A DNA stretch of 64,000 nucleotides, from contig JANPFP010000188.1 of the NCBI GenBank assembly GCA_031423495.1, positions 83,736-147,735 on the forward strand, given 5' to 3'. The notes under the pieces were generated by a model. That model made no database searches. It was not told the DNA's origin and was given only the letters and a program-made list of their open reading frames with translations. Positions 1-8,709 of the stretch are shown piece after piece (the first letter of the stretch is position 1; each line of letters begins with the position of its first letter). The position numbers and the translations under genes were made by a program. Source of the DNA: JACPYM01 sp031423495 (GTDB taxonomy: Bacteria; Acidobacteriota; Blastocatellia; RBC074).

Positions 1-91
1 GCGGCGCTACGCGGGCGAAGTCGTACAGAAAATCTTTATACAACCGGGACGTTTTGGGGATGTTGCCAAAGCTGATGGCTTGTTCGGTCAT
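1..91 (-). CDS. bshC: Putative bacillithiol biosynthesis protein BshC, N-terminus only (runs off the window)
   Basis: Only 30 codons are visible, starting at the ATG complementary to 89-91 and running off the left edge. An AGGAGAAG Shine-Dalgarno lies just upstream (complement of about 101-108). The peptide contains IPKTSRLYKDFLYDFARVAP, which resembles the conserved opening of BshC, the putative cysteine-adding enzyme of bacillithiol synthesis. The call rests on this short stretch, so it is tentative. The gene lies downstream of the aldolase gene on the same strand, separated by two hairpin repeats. Confidence 0.5.
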   Translation of the reverse strand, partial: MTEQAISFGNIPKTSRLYKDFLYDFARVAP

Positions 92-116
92 TGATGTTTC
101 CTTCTCCTGAAATACC

Positions 117-189
117 GTAGGGCGGGTTAGTAACCCGCCCTACAACTTGAGCGCGCGCAAAAGTAGGGCAGGTTAAGAACCTGCCCTAC
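117..189. repeat. Two GTAGGGC hairpin repeats
   Basis: Two adjacent near-perfect palindromes lie at 117-143 and 163-189. Each has 12-13 bp arms of the form GTAGGGCRGGTTA and its complement. A third member is at 6091-6117. They sit between the aldolase stop and the bshC start and could act as a transcription terminator or attenuator, although no U-tract follows. Confidence 0.85.
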
Positions 190-192
190 AAC

Positions 193-1152
193 TTAGTCGG
201 CGTAATCGCTGTGAATGTTCGGCGTCTGTTCGACCCAGGTCGTGCCGTCTTCGCTGCGTTCAAAAAAGCCGCATTCGGCGAGTGCAGCGTCAATGTCGGC
301 CTTTTCGTCTTCGCGCGGAGCGGGCAAGGGCGAACGCGGCAAGAAGCCATACAGTCCGACTTGATCCATCGCGTATTTCAACCCGCCTACGCCGCCGCCG
401 GTCGTTTTGCGAGCCAATGCAGCCAGCGCTTTTTGCAATTCCGCCGCGCGTTCGTGGTAGCCCAAACGATAAGCCTGTTCGACCGCGACCGAGGTGCGTG
501 GCGCAAGTGAAGCGACGGCGAGAATCGCTCCTAAACAACCTATGTCAAAACCTTCGGTCAAAATTCCGGGTGCGCCGAGCATAATGTCGAACGCAAAGCC
601 TTGCGGCAATTCGCGGAACACATCTTTCAACGCCGCCAAATCGCCGGAGCTTTCTTTCATCCCGATGATGTTGTGATGTTCAGAGAGTCTGGCTACGGTT
701 TCAGGCAGCAGATAAACGCCAGAGAATTGCGGAATCTGATAAATCATCACAGGCATTGGCGAAGCGTCGGCGATGCGTAAAAAGTGCGCTTCGTGCTGTT
801 CGTCGTGCAGCACTTTTTTGTAATAGTAAGGCGTCACGACCAGCGCGGCGTCTGCGCCCAACTCATGCGCTTTGTTGGTCAGCTTGACCGTCTCGCGCGT
901 AGAGAGTTCGCTCGTCCCCACCAGCAACAGCTTATCGGTCGCCATCGCACCGCGTACTGTCTCGATCACCGCGATCTTTTCATCCATCGAAAGATGCGGG
1001 AATTCGCCAGTTGAACCGAGCGCGACATAACCGCGCAAGTCGGTCTGGTTGTAATGCTCAATGTTGTGGCGCAACTGTTCGTGATCTATTTCGCCTTGTT
1101 GATTGAAGGGAGTCGTGAGCGCGGCGAATACGCCTTGTAAGTTGAGTGACAT
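193..1152 (-). CDS. Dihydrodipicolinate synthase/N-acetylneuraminate lyase family aldolase
   Basis: This 319-residue TIM-barrel class I aldolase has the expected length for the DapA/NanA family. Visible marks are GSTGEFP near residue 46, Tyr138 in VMIYQIP and the Schiff-base lysine Lys166 in IIGMKESSGD. The stretch GADAALVVTPYYY and the GEFP signature resemble 4-hydroxy-2-oxoglutarate aldolases more than true DapA. A role in pyruvate-dependent aldol cleavage is therefore likely, but the substrate is unknown. It is followed on the same strand by the bshC start. No other lysine-pathway genes are adjacent, which argues against a primary DapA role. Confidence 0.85.
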   Translation of the reverse strand: MSLNLQGVFAALTTPFNQQGEIDHEQLRHNIEHYNQTDLRGYVALGSTGEFPHLSMDEKIAVIETVRGAMATDKLLLVGTSELSTRETVKLTNKAHELGADAALVVTPYYYKKVLHDEQHEAHFLRIADASPMPVMIYQIPQFSGVYLLPETVARLSEHHNIIGMKESSGDLAALKDVFRELPQGFAFDIMLGAPGILTEGFDIGCLGAILAVASLAPRTSVAVEQAYRLGYHERAAELQKALAALARKTTGGGVGGLKYAMDQVGLYGFLPRSPLPAPREDEKADIDAALAECGFFERSEDGTTWVEQTPNIHSDYAD

Positions 1153-1300
1153 AGGTTTTGCAGGGATTGTTCAGTTAGTGATTAAACGCGGCGCATTATA
1201 GCGACGCCGTTCAACAGCGGGCAAACTTGGCCTTCGCGCGTTGGATGAAGAAGCGCGCGCCGCTGTGTTACGATGCCGCACGTTTCACCAAACAAAAACT

Positions 1301-1948
1301 ATGGAATTGCCGATATACAACGACAACCTCAAATCGTCGGGTTCGTGGACGAGTCTGGCCGCGCAAGTGCAAGCGCAATGGGCGGACGTGCGCGCGAACG
1401 CCTTGCCGACAGTACGCGCTGCGCAAGCCACGAGCTTTGCCAAACACGCAGAGGCAGCGAATGTGCATGCCGCCGCCGAACTCGTTTCAACGTGGGCGAA
1501 TGAACCTGCGGCGACGTTCAATCTCGAACGCTTGCTCGCGTTGCAGCGCGCGTTGACCGGAACCGACGCCTTGCGCACGACCGAGCCTAAGCCGGTCAAT
1601 GCGACGCACGACCCTACGCCCGCCGTGTTGTTGCCGCGCTTTTTGGACAATGCTTTCGACTGGTTTTCAACCGAAGGGTTCGCCGAGTTGCACTCCGTCG
1701 AACAAGCCGCTGTCGTCTATTTGCGACTGCTCGATTTATATCCTTTCCCGACCGCGAACGAAGCTGTCGCGCTGTTTGCCGCCAGTTTTTATATCGAACG
1801 CACGGGCTTGCCGCCGCTGTTCGTTCACCACGACGACATTACTACGGCGCGTTTCAACAGCGTGACCGAAAGAGCCTTTCAACTGTTGACGCAACCGCTC
1901 GTAGAGTTTTTCGCCGAACAGTTGCAACGTACGGTGGCGCTGTCGTGA
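1301..1948 (+). CDS. Degenerate Fic-fold protein
   Basis: This is a 215-residue protein. I start it at ATG 1301 because the upstream extension shares codons with intergenic sequence. A helix resembling the Fic-core N-terminus (NLERLLALQRALTG, residues 74-87) precedes a region that aligns with the Fic motif. At residues 147-155 the motif reads YPFPTANEA where active Fic enzymes have HPFxDGNGR. PF and Asn are kept, while the catalytic His, acidic residue, glycines and Arg are lost. The following RTGLPPLF is typical of Fic proteins. AMPylation activity is therefore unlikely, and a structural or regulatory role is inferred. The stop overlaps the GTG start of the next gene (GTGA), so the two are probably translationally coupled. 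Confidence 0.65.
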   Translation: MELPIYNDNLKSSGSWTSLAAQVQAQWADVRANALPTVRAAQATSFAKHAEAANVHAAAELVSTWANEPAATFNLERLLALQRALTGTDALRTTEPKPVNATHDPTPAVLLPRFLDNAFDWFSTEGFAELHSVEQAAVVYLRLLDLYPFPTANEAVALFAASFYIERTGLPPLFVHHDDITTARFNSVTERAFQLLTQPLVEFFAEQLQRTVALS

Positions 1949-2412
1949 AGCGGTCGAGAGCCGAATTCGCTTTGCCGCTTGAGGCGATAGGCGCGTTGCA
2001 GCCGTTCTTTCCTACGTTCGATCTCGCGCGCGTGCGTATCCGCGAAGGCATTCCGCGTTATGTGATTGGCGACCCGCTGGGATATGCCGACGGCGACGTG
2101 ATCTATTTGCAACGCGGAGCCTTTCAACCCGATACGACGCAGGGCTTGGCGTTGTTGGCGCACGAGATTGCGCATTGTCAGCAATACGAACGGTTGGGGA
2201 AGTGGCGCTTTCGCGCGGAATACTTGCGCGCTTATTGGCGCAATCGCCGCAGTGGCATGAATCACGAACTGGCTTATTGGCACGTACCGTTTGAAATCGA
2301 AGCCCGCCTGATCGAAGACCTCGCGTTCGAGACCTTGCAAGACCAACTCGTAATCGCGCCGCAACTGGCGATGGTCAATTCAGGCAGCTTGAAACTTTAT
2401 GAAGACGCATGA
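1945..2412 (+). CDS. DUF4157-like putative zinc metallopeptidase
   Basis: This 155-residue protein starts at GTG 1945, which overlaps the previous stop. It has a single clear motif, LLAHEIAHCQQY, with an HExxH core (His73, Glu74, His77) in a setting like the DUF4157/eCIS-core metallopeptidase domain. The C-terminal YWHVPFEIEARLIE carries an Glu that could be the third ligand. There is no signal peptide or membrane segment. Its stop overlaps the ATG of the PLP decarboxylase gene (ATGA at 2409-2412), so it is the middle gene of a tight three-gene unit. The substrate is unknown. Confidence 0.65.
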   Translation: MKRSRAEFALPLEAIGALQPFFPTFDLARVRIREGIPRYVIGDPLGYADGDVIYLQRGAFQPDTTQGLALLAHEIAHCQQYERLGKWRFRAEYLRAYWRNRRSGMNHELAYWHVPFEIEARLIEDLAFETLQDQLVIAPQLAMVNSGSLKLYEDA

Positions 2413-3821
2413 ATGAAACCCCCTGGCATCAAAACTGGCATTTGGCCGCTGAACATTCCGACTTGCTGAAACTGCTGCCCGACGCGCTGCAACAATTCGC
2501 CGCGTGGCAGGGCGAACGCTGGCACGCTTACGACACTGACGAAACGCTGCACGTAACCGAAGACAAAGCGCGCGCCGTGTTGAGCGAATTGCTTGCGCGG
2601 TTGGATGACAACTATCCGTTCTTTCATCCGTCTTATGCCGGGCAAATGTTGAAGCCGCCGCATGCGATTGCTTCGCTGGCTTACTTTCTGGCAATGCAAA
2701 TCAATCCGAACAATCACGCGCTGGATGGCGGCCCGGCAACGGCGAAGATGGAAACGGAATGCATCGCAGCATTGGCGCGTATGTTTGGATACGCGCAACA
2801 TCTCGGCCATCTCACGTCGAGCGGAACCATCGCCAACCTCGAAGCCCTGTGGGTCGCGCGTTCGTTGCATCCCGACAAAGCCATCGCGTTTTCGGATCAG
2901 GCGCATTACACCCACGGACGCATGTGCGAAGTCATCGGCGCGAAAAACGTCAAGCTGCGCACCGACACGCAAGGCCGTTTAGACATTGACGAATTGCGCA
3001 CATACCTCAAAACCGGACGAATCGGCACGGTCGTCGTGACGGCAGGCACGACGACGTTGGGCGCAGTTGATCTGATTCACGAAATCATCGCGTTGCAACG
3101 CGCTTATAACTTTCGCATTCATTGCGACGCGGCTTACGGTGGATTCTTTCGTTTGTTGACTGAGGTCGAAGGTGCATTGAATAAAGAAGACGCCGCCGCC
3201 TTTCGCGCCATCGCCAAGTGCGACAGCCTGGTCATTGACCCGCACAAACACGGCTTGCAACCTTATGGTTGCGGCGCGGTACTGTTCAAAGACCCGTCGG
3301 TCGGACGCTTTTATAAACACGATTCGCCTTACACTTATTTCACGTCTGGCGATTTACATCTCGGCGAAATCAGTTTGGAATGTTCGCGCGCGGGTGCGGC
3401 GGCGGCGGCGCTGTGGGCGACGTTGCAATGCTTTCCGCTGACGGCAGATGGCTTGGGAGCGGCTCTGAACAAAACGCGACAAGCGGCCTTGGCGTGGACG
3501 AAGCTGATTGAAGCGTCAGAGCAATTGCGTTTAGTTACGTCGCCTTCGCTCGACATCGTGAATTTTTATGCGGTAAATGAAGGGCTGAAGGCGTCATCCA
3601 TCAGTGGCGTGACGCATCGCGTATTTGAATCATTGATGAATGACAAAACGCATCCGCTTTATCTCGCCAAGCTCAACCTGACGCCGCGCTTGTTGGCGGG
3701 ACACGATATTGAATGGGATGACAAGCTGCTGACCGTTTTTCGCAGCGTATTGATGAAGCCGGAGCATCTGGCTTATGTGCCAACCTTGCACGAGCGCGTA
3801 TTGCGAGCGTTGGCAGGTTGA
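2409..3821 (+). CDS. Group II pyridoxal-phosphate-dependent decarboxylase
   Basis: This 470-residue protein of the aromatic-L-amino-acid/glutamate decarboxylase family (fold type I PLP) would remove the alpha-carboxylate of an amino acid to give an amine. Visible marks are LTSSGTIANLEAL (cofactor phosphate binding), HCDAAYGGF (the Asp that contacts the pyridine nitrogen) and the PLP lysine in DPHKHG near residue 280. The substrate cannot be read from sequence; tyrosine, tryptophan, aspartate and sulfinate users all belong here. The start overlaps the metallopeptidase gene by four bases, implying co-translation with the Fic-like and HExxH proteins. Confidence 0.88.
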   Translation: MNETPWHQNWHLAAEHSDLLKLLPDALQQFAAWQGERWHAYDTDETLHVTEDKARAVLSELLARLDDNYPFFHPSYAGQMLKPPHAIASLAYFLAMQINPNNHALDGGPATAKMETECIAALARMFGYAQHLGHLTSSGTIANLEALWVARSLHPDKAIAFSDQAHYTHGRMCEVIGAKNVKLRTDTQGRLDIDELRTYLKTGRIGTVVVTAGTTTLGAVDLIHEIIALQRAYNFRIHCDAAYGGFFRLLTEVEGALNKEDAAAFRAIAKCDSLVIDPHKHGLQPYGCGAVLFKDPSVGRFYKHDSPYTYFTSGDLHLGEISLECSRAGAAAAALWATLQCFPLTADGLGAALNKTRQAALAWTKLIEASEQLRLVTSPSLDIVNFYAVNEGLKASSISGVTHRVFESLMNDKTHPLYLAKLNLTPRLLAGHDIEWDDKLLTVFRSVLMKPEHLAYVPTLHERVLRALAG

Positions 3822-3841
3822 GAGATTACGGAGCAAACGAA

Positions 3842-3955
3842 ATGGAACAGGAAGAAAAAGAATATCCGCACTGGAACCGTGTTTACGCGGTCGTCGTCAT
3901 TTACACGATCATCGTCATCGGTGCGATTTGGCTATTCTCGAAATCGTTTCAATGA
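3842..3955 (+). CDS. 37-residue single-span membrane protein upstream of lnt
   Basis: A short frame opens at ATG 3842, about 20 bases after the decarboxylase stop, and ends at TGA 3953-3955. The product has a charged N-terminus (MEQEEKEYPHWNRVY), one hydrophobic span (AVVVIYTIIVIGAIWLF) and a short basic tail. Its stop overlaps the lnt ATG (ATGA), which is strong support for real translation and coupling. The PHWNRVY...WLFSK layout resembles small accessory subunits found next to sodium:solute symporters, but no symporter is here. Function unknown. Confidence 0.7.
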   Translation: MEQEEKEYPHWNRVYAVVVIYTIIVIGAIWLFSKSFQ

Positions 3956-5541
3956 ACACAAACAAATGGTTGTCCTATTTCACGGCTGCGCCGGCTGGGT
4001 TGGTTTGGCAATCCGGGTTGGCGACGGCTTCGGCGTTGCTGTGGCTGCTGGCCGTGCCGCCTTTCGGCGTAAGTTGGCTGGCGTGGATCGCGTTCGCGCC
4101 CTTGCTTTATGTGCTGTGTGACGGCGTGCGCTGGACGCGTGCGCTGTGGCTGGGCTGGCTCACGGGGTTGCTGTTTACGTTTTTCGCCGCGAACTGGATT
4201 GCCTATCCGATGATTACGTATGGCGGCATGCCTGCGGTCGCAGCCTACGCCGCAGCCTTTCTGTTTGCTGCGATTCTCGCCTGCTTTCCCGCGTTGTTTG
4301 CTGCCCTCGTCGCTACGCTGCTCAATCGTTTTGGCGTATGGGCATTGGCGCTCACGCCGCTGGTGTGGACGGCGACTGAATTCGCACGCACGTTGATCGT
4401 GGGTGTTACGTGGAATGCGCTCGGCATGACGCAGGTGAAAACTTTTGCCGTCGCGCGCCTCGCGCAATACGGCGGCGTAGCGCTGTTGAGCGCGCTCATC
4501 ATCGCCGCCAGCGCCTTGCTCGTGTTGTTCACCAAAATGAGTAAGCCGCGCGTACGCTGGGCTTCAACTGGGTTGCTCTTGTTCGGGGCAGTGTCGTTCT
4601 GGTTGCCTGCGTTGCAACCGCCAGCGGCGGTGAGCGGCGTGACAGTCAACGTACTCGGCGTGCAGCCCAACATTCCCGTAGACATTCAACTCGGCGACAC
4701 CGCGCGTTATTTGCTCAAGACCATTCAAATGACACGCACCGGCGCAGCTCAACATAAACCCGATCTCATCGTCTGGGCGGAATGTCCACTCACGCTGTTT
4801 TATGAAAACGAAGACGAGACGCGCGCGCGGCTTAACCAATTGGCGCAAGAAACCAACGCACATTTCATTTTGAATACGGCGGCGCGTGATGACGCGAATC
4901 ATTATTTCAACAGTGTGACGACGCTCACGCCGCGCGGCGAACCGTTGCGGCGTTACGACAAAATGCGGTTGCTGCCGTTTGGCGAATACGTTCCGTTGCG
5001 CGCCGTGTTGGGGCGTTTCGTACCCGCGATGATTGGCGAATTCACGCCGGGCACATCCGCCGTCGTGAATAACTTGCGGCTCGAAACGCAACGAGAGAGC
5101 GTTACCTCAGAAGATCTGGAAGGCATCGAACGCAGCACGAGTTTTATTCGCACGGGCGCATTTATTTGTTACGAAGCGGCTTTCCCAAATCACGTGCGGC
5201 GTTACGTGCAACAAGGCGCGACGCTGCTCGTCAACCTTTCTGAAGACGGATGGTTCGGCACCACGGCTGAGAACGAACAGCACTTGTTGCATACGCTGAT
5301 GCGCGCCATCGAAACCGACCGCGATGTGGTGCGCGTCACCAACACAGGCATCTCGGCCTTGCTCACCGCCGACGGACGCATCGTAGACGCAATGCCGTCT
5401 AGCAGCGAAGCGACGCAACGCTGGCAGGCGCGCACGCGCAGCACGCAAACGTTTTATACCCGTCACGGCGAATGGTTCGCGTGGCTGTGCGTAGCCGCGA
5501 GCTTGTTGGGATTAGGGCTATGTGTTCGTCGGAAAAATTGA
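3952..5541 (+). CDS. lnt: Apolipoprotein N-acyltransferase
   Basis: This 529-residue integral membrane enzyme adds the third acyl chain to the N-terminal cysteine of lipoproteins. An N-terminal multi-span region (residues 1-220) is followed by a nitrilase-type periplasmic domain. The Glu-Lys-Cys triad is visible as Glu277 (VWAECPL), Lys337 (YDKMRLLPFGEY) and Cys406 (FICYEAAF). A last membrane span lies near the C-terminus. I start it at ATG 3952, which overlaps the preceding small frame; the longer in-frame extension back to 3775 runs inside the decarboxylase gene. The lipoprotein gene at 6128 shows that lipoproteins are made nearby. Confidence 0.93.
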   Translation: MNTNKWLSYFTAAPAGLVWQSGLATASALLWLLAVPPFGVSWLAWIAFAPLLYVLCDGVRWTRALWLGWLTGLLFTFFAANWIAYPMITYGGMPAVAAYAAAFLFAAILACFPALFAALVATLLNRFGVWALALTPLVWTATEFARTLIVGVTWNALGMTQVKTFAVARLAQYGGVALLSALIIAASALLVLFTKMSKPRVRWASTGLLLFGAVSFWLPALQPPAAVSGVTVNVLGVQPNIPVDIQLGDTARYLLKTIQMTRTGAAQHKPDLIVWAECPLTLFYENEDETRARLNQLAQETNAHFILNTAARDDANHYFNSVTTLTPRGEPLRRYDKMRLLPFGEYVPLRAVLGRFVPAMIGEFTPGTSAVVNNLRLETQRESVTSEDLEGIERSTSFIRTGAFICYEAAFPNHVRRYVQQGATLLVNLSEDGWFGTTAENEQHLLHTLMRAIETDRDVVRVTNTGISALLTADGRIVDAMPSSSEATQRWQARTRSTQTFYTRHGEWFAWLCVAASLLGLGLCVRRKN

Positions 5542-5726
5542 CATTCCACCAGCGCAGGCATATTTTTCGCGCGTTATCGGCTGATTACTTTTTATACGTT
5601 CCGGCTTTATACATTTCGGATAAAGCGATTTCAGCGCGACGGCGCTTTCACCGGAAAACGCCGCCGTTATTCACCATTTTTCGTTTTGGAAATTAAGCCA
5701 AAAGAAATAAGGAGGACGACGAGCTT

Positions 5727-6083
5727 ATGGAACAACCACTGAACTTTGCGGATAGCGAAACTTTCTACCAACAACTGACCGACCTCGAAACAAAAGGGGC
5801 GGATTACGTCGTAGACACGGGCATTATGGAAGCCGCCAAATTGCCCTTGCGCTTATTACACCACGTCGGCATTTCAAAAGACGACATCGCACACACACAA
5901 CACAAAGTCGTCGAAGAAAGCGCGTTGATGCACGATTTCATCTCTCCGATGATCGTGAAATTCAACGAGATGACGGGCAAGTTCACGCCGGCGCGCGGTT
6001 ACGAATTCACCGTGCAGGCCGAAGATTACGACACGATCAAAATCCACGGACGCCCCAAAGCCGCAATGGCTCAGGCGGCCTAA
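5727..6083 (+). CDS. Hypothetical protein, 118 residues
   Basis: I do not recognise this protein. It is a soluble, acidic 118-residue product with a good ribosome site (AAGGAGG about 12 bases before ATG 5727). It is His-rich in the middle (LLHHVGISKDDIAHTQH, residues 44-60) and ends in a region predicted to be beta-rich (GYEFTVQAEDYDTIKIHG). There is no signal peptide. It stands alone between lnt and a convergent lipoprotein gene, and the GTAGGGC hairpin at 6091 directly follows its stop. The 185-base gap upstream (5542-5726) holds no gene I can support. Confidence 0.6.
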   Translation: MEQPLNFADSETFYQQLTDLETKGADYVVDTGIMEAAKLPLRLLHHVGISKDDIAHTQHKVVEESALMHDFISPMIVKFNEMTGKFTPARGYEFTVQAEDYDTIKIHGRPKAAMAQAA

Positions 6084-6090
6084 AAATCGG

Positions 6091-6117
6091 GTAGGGCAGG
6101 TTACTAACCTGCCCTAC
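6091..6117. repeat. Third GTAGGGC hairpin repeat, between convergent genes
   Basis: A 27-base palindrome with 12-bp arms (GTAGGGCAGGTT and complement) lies between the stops of convergent genes at 6083 and 6128. It is followed on the plus strand by CGTTTTT, so it could be a bidirectional terminator. It belongs to the same family as the pair at 117-189. Confidence 0.85.
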
Positions 6118-6127
6118 CGTTTTTGCC

Positions 6128-6469
6128 TCAACGCACGCGCCGATCAGTCTCTTGCAACGCGCTGCCGAACTTGCGTCCGCCCCACGAAACGCCGTCAACG
6201 TATTTGCCTGCCGCTGCCACGCGCGCGCCTTTGGCAGGTACGCCGCGCTCGGTCAACACCCAAATCTTGCCAGTCTCATCGCTCAGTTCATACGCGCCGA
6301 AATTCAACGCGCCGAAACTATTCGTCACATTGCCGACGAGTCCGACTTCCTTGTTGCGATAACGCACCGGGTCATTTTGTAATTTGCTGATCGTGGTTTG
6401 CTGAGGGCAAGCCGTTAGAAAAACAGTACAAGCCAATAAAGCAGTGATAGTAAAGATGCGAGTCATCAT
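6128..6469 (-). CDS. Small OB-fold-like lipoprotein
   Basis: This protein of about 113 residues has a lipoprotein signal: MMTRIFTITALLACTVFLTAC, lipobox LTAC, with the lipidated Cys followed by PQQ. Two ATGs are adjacent (6469 and 6466). AAGGAGG at 6480-6474 is 4 bases from the first and 7 from the second, so the second may be used. The mature part (PVRYRNKEVGLVGNV...YELSDETGKIWVLTE) looks like a small OB-fold domain of the kind that binds nucleic acid or ligands in envelope proteins. The specific function is unknown. Confidence 0.75.
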   Translation of the reverse strand: MMTRIFTITALLACTVFLTACPQQTTISKLQNDPVRYRNKEVGLVGNVTNSFGALNFGAYELSDETGKIWVLTERGVPAKGARVAAAGKYVDGVSWGGRKFGSALQETDRRVR

Positions 6470-6627
6470 CGTTCCTCCTTCAAAAGTCATCCCAATAAGT
6501 TGCGTCGAAGGGGAGCGAAAGGGGTTACGCTTTCGACGCCGCGCATTATATCTATCGCGGCGCGCGCGTAAACTGCCTGCCGCATTACAATTGGCTCATC
6601 CCGCAAACTCTCTGCTAAGGTTGCGCC

Positions 6628-7275
6628 ATGCAAAGCATCCCAAAACTTTACGCGATCACCGACCCCCAGCTTTCTAATTACACGCACGTCGAAATCGTAG
6701 AGCGCTTGCTCGCTGCTGGCGTGCGCTTCATTCAATTGCGCGACAAAGAGGCTTCGTCAAAAGAGTTGCTTGATCAGGCGCGGGCTTGTCTTGAACTCAC
6801 GCGCGCTGCCGATGCCAAGCTCATCATCAACGACCGCGTTGACGTAGCCCTCACCGCCAACGCCGACGGAGTTCATCTCGGACAAGGCGATTTGAACGTA
6901 GCGGAAGCACGCGAGATTCTCGGCGACGAAGCGATCATTGGCGTGTCTACGCACTCGTTGGAACAGTTCAAAGCGGCGTTGCAAACGTCTGCGAATTACG
7001 TTGCGGTCGGGCCGGTTTACGCTACGACGACGAAAGAGAATCCTGATCCTGTCGTCGGTCTCGAACTTGTCAAAGCCGCCAGAGCATTGGCTGATCGCCC
7101 GCTCGTAGCCATCGGCGGCATCAACGTCGAACGCGCTTCCGAAGTCATCGCCGCCGGAGCCGACTCGGTCGCCGTGATTTCGGCGTTATATCCGTGGCCG
7201 AAAAAGCTCACGCTCGACAGCCACCCCGACGTGACAGCACAAGCCAAAAAGTTTCTCAAAGCGTTAAAGGCATAG
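6628..7275 (+). CDS. thiE: Thiamine-phosphate synthase
   Basis: This 215-residue TIM-barrel enzyme joins hydroxymethylpyrimidine diphosphate and thiazole phosphate to give thiamine phosphate. Conserved blocks are FIQLRDKEAS, LIINDRVDVAL, GVHLGQGDL, YVAVGPVYATTTK and VAIGGIN near residue 170. The length is normal. The stop is 3 bases before the FAD-oxidase ATG, so the two are probably co-transcribed. No TPP riboswitch was recognised in the upstream gap (6491-6627), and no other thi genes are adjacent except a ThiF-like gene 10 kb away. Confidence 0.93.
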   Translation: MQSIPKLYAITDPQLSNYTHVEIVERLLAAGVRFIQLRDKEASSKELLDQARACLELTRAADAKLIINDRVDVALTANADGVHLGQGDLNVAEAREILGDEAIIGVSTHSLEQFKAALQTSANYVAVGPVYATTTKENPDPVVGLELVKAARALADRPLVAIGGINVERASEVIAAGADSVAVISALYPWPKKLTLDSHPDVTAQAKKFLKALKA

Positions 7276-7278
7276 CTT

Positions 7279-8709
7279 ATGGTTGCGGCTGAAATCCTCT
7301 CACAACTCACCAACATCGTCGGCACGCAATACGTCTCAACCGCGAACGACATCATCGTGGCGAATTCGCAAGACGCTTTGAAGCAGGTCTTTTGTGCTGA
7401 CGCCGTGGTCTTTCCGCACACGGCTGTGGAAATTGCCGCCATTCTCAAGCTCGCCAACGAACAGCGTTTTTATGTCACGGCGCGCGGCGGAGGCGTGGGT
7501 TACACGGGCGGAGCCGTTCCGATTCGCGGTGGCATCGTGTTGGCGACCGCGCGCATGAATCGCATTCTCGAAATCAATCCCGCCGACCTCGTAGCCATCG
7601 TCGAACCCGCTGTCACCAATTACGACTTGCAACAAGCCGTCGAAGCGCAAGGCTGTTTTTATCCGCCCGACCCTTCGAGTTGGCGCGAATCGTTCATTGG
7701 CGGCAACATCGCGCTCAACGCAGGCGGGCCGCGTTGCGTGAAATATGGCAACACGAAACAGTTCGTTTTGGGATTGGATTTCGTCACGCCGACGGGCGAG
7801 ATCATCAAGGCGGGCGGGCGCGTACCCAAAAACGCCACGGGCTTTCATCTCGAAAGTTTGCTCGTGGGCAGCGAAGGCCTGCTCGGCATTATCACGCGCG
7901 CCACGTTGCGGTTGCTGCCCAAGCCCGAAGCGCGCCGCACGGCGCTGGCGATTTTTGAATCGGCGCAGGACGCCTGCAACCTCGTGGCTGATTTCACGAG
8001 TTCGGGCATCCTGCCGGTCGCGCTCGAATTGCTCGACCGCACTTCGATCAACGCGATTGAAGATTACGAACCGACCGGCTTGCCACGCACAGCAGGCGCG
8101 CTGCTATTGATCGAAGTTGACGGCCTCACCGAAGCCGTCACGCGCGAAGCCGAAATCGTCCGCGCGCTGTGCCTCAAACACAAAACCATCGAATTCAAAC
8201 AGGCCGCCAATGACGCCGCCGCCGATGCGCTGTGGGAAGTCCGCCGCAAGATGTCGCCCGCTGTCGCGCGCACCGGCGTTATCAAACTCAATCACGACGC
8301 CGTCGTACCGCGTTCGCGCATCCCTGAAATGTTGTCGTTTTTAGAAGGCTTGAGTGCTGAGTCGGGCTTCTTGATTCCTACGTTTGGACACGCGGGCGAT
8401 GGCAACTTGCACGTCAACGTGATGCTGCCCGACCGCGAAGAAGCCACGCGCAAACGTGGCGCTGAAACCGTGCGAAAAGTATTCACCAAAGCCGTCGAAC
8501 TCGGCGGCACGATCTCAGGCGAACACGGCGTAGGTTACGCCAAAGCGCCTTTCCTTGATTTAGCGATTGACGCGCCGACGATAAATCTCATGAAAACGAT
8601 CAAGCGGGCGCTCGACCCCAACGGCATCCTGAATCCGGGCAAAGTGTTTGAACAGCCGCTGCCCGCGCACGAAGTCGGCTTTGTGAATGCGAACGCGCCG
8701 TGTTGCTAG
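7279..8709 (+). CDS. FAD-linked oxidase, GlcD/D-lactate dehydrogenase type
   Basis: This 476-residue flavoprotein has an N-terminal FAD-binding PCMH domain (VTARGGGVGYTGGAVPI near residue 65, GGNIALNAGGPRCVKYGNT) and a C-terminal FAD-oxidase domain with FGHAGDGNLHVN and ISGEHGVGY. These are typical of glycolate oxidase GlcD and D-2-hydroxyacid dehydrogenases. It would oxidise a 2-hydroxy acid to a 2-oxo acid. The GlcE and GlcF partners are not adjacent, so a stand-alone D-lactate or D-2-hydroxyglutarate dehydrogenase is equally possible. Its 3' end overlaps the convergent tlyA stop by four bases. Confidence 0.88.
   Translation: MVAAEILSQLTNIVGTQYVSTANDIIVANSQDALKQVFCADAVVFPHTAVEIAAILKLANEQRFYVTARGGGVGYTGGAVPIRGGIVLATARMNRILEINPADLVAIVEPAVTNYDLQQAVEAQGCFYPPDPSSWRESFIGGNIALNAGGPRCVKYGNTKQFVLGLDFVTPTGEIIKAGGRVPKNATGFHLESLLVGSEGLLGIITRATLRLLPKPEARRTALAIFESAQDACNLVADFTSSGILPVALELLDRTSINAIEDYEPTGLPRTAGALLLIEVDGLTEAVTREAEIVRALCLKHKTIEFKQAANDAAADALWEVRRKMSPAVARTGVIKLNHDAVVPRSRIPEMLSFLEGLSAESGFLIPTFGHAGDGNLHVNVMLPDREEATRKRGAETVRKVFTKAVELGGTISGEHGVGYAKAPFLDLAIDAPTINLMKTIKRALDPNGILNPGKVFEQPLPAHEVGFVNANAPCC

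Noticed and set aside
6491..6627. TPP riboswitch upstream of thiE
   Set aside because: No recognisable conserved TPP-aptamer elements were seen in the gap.
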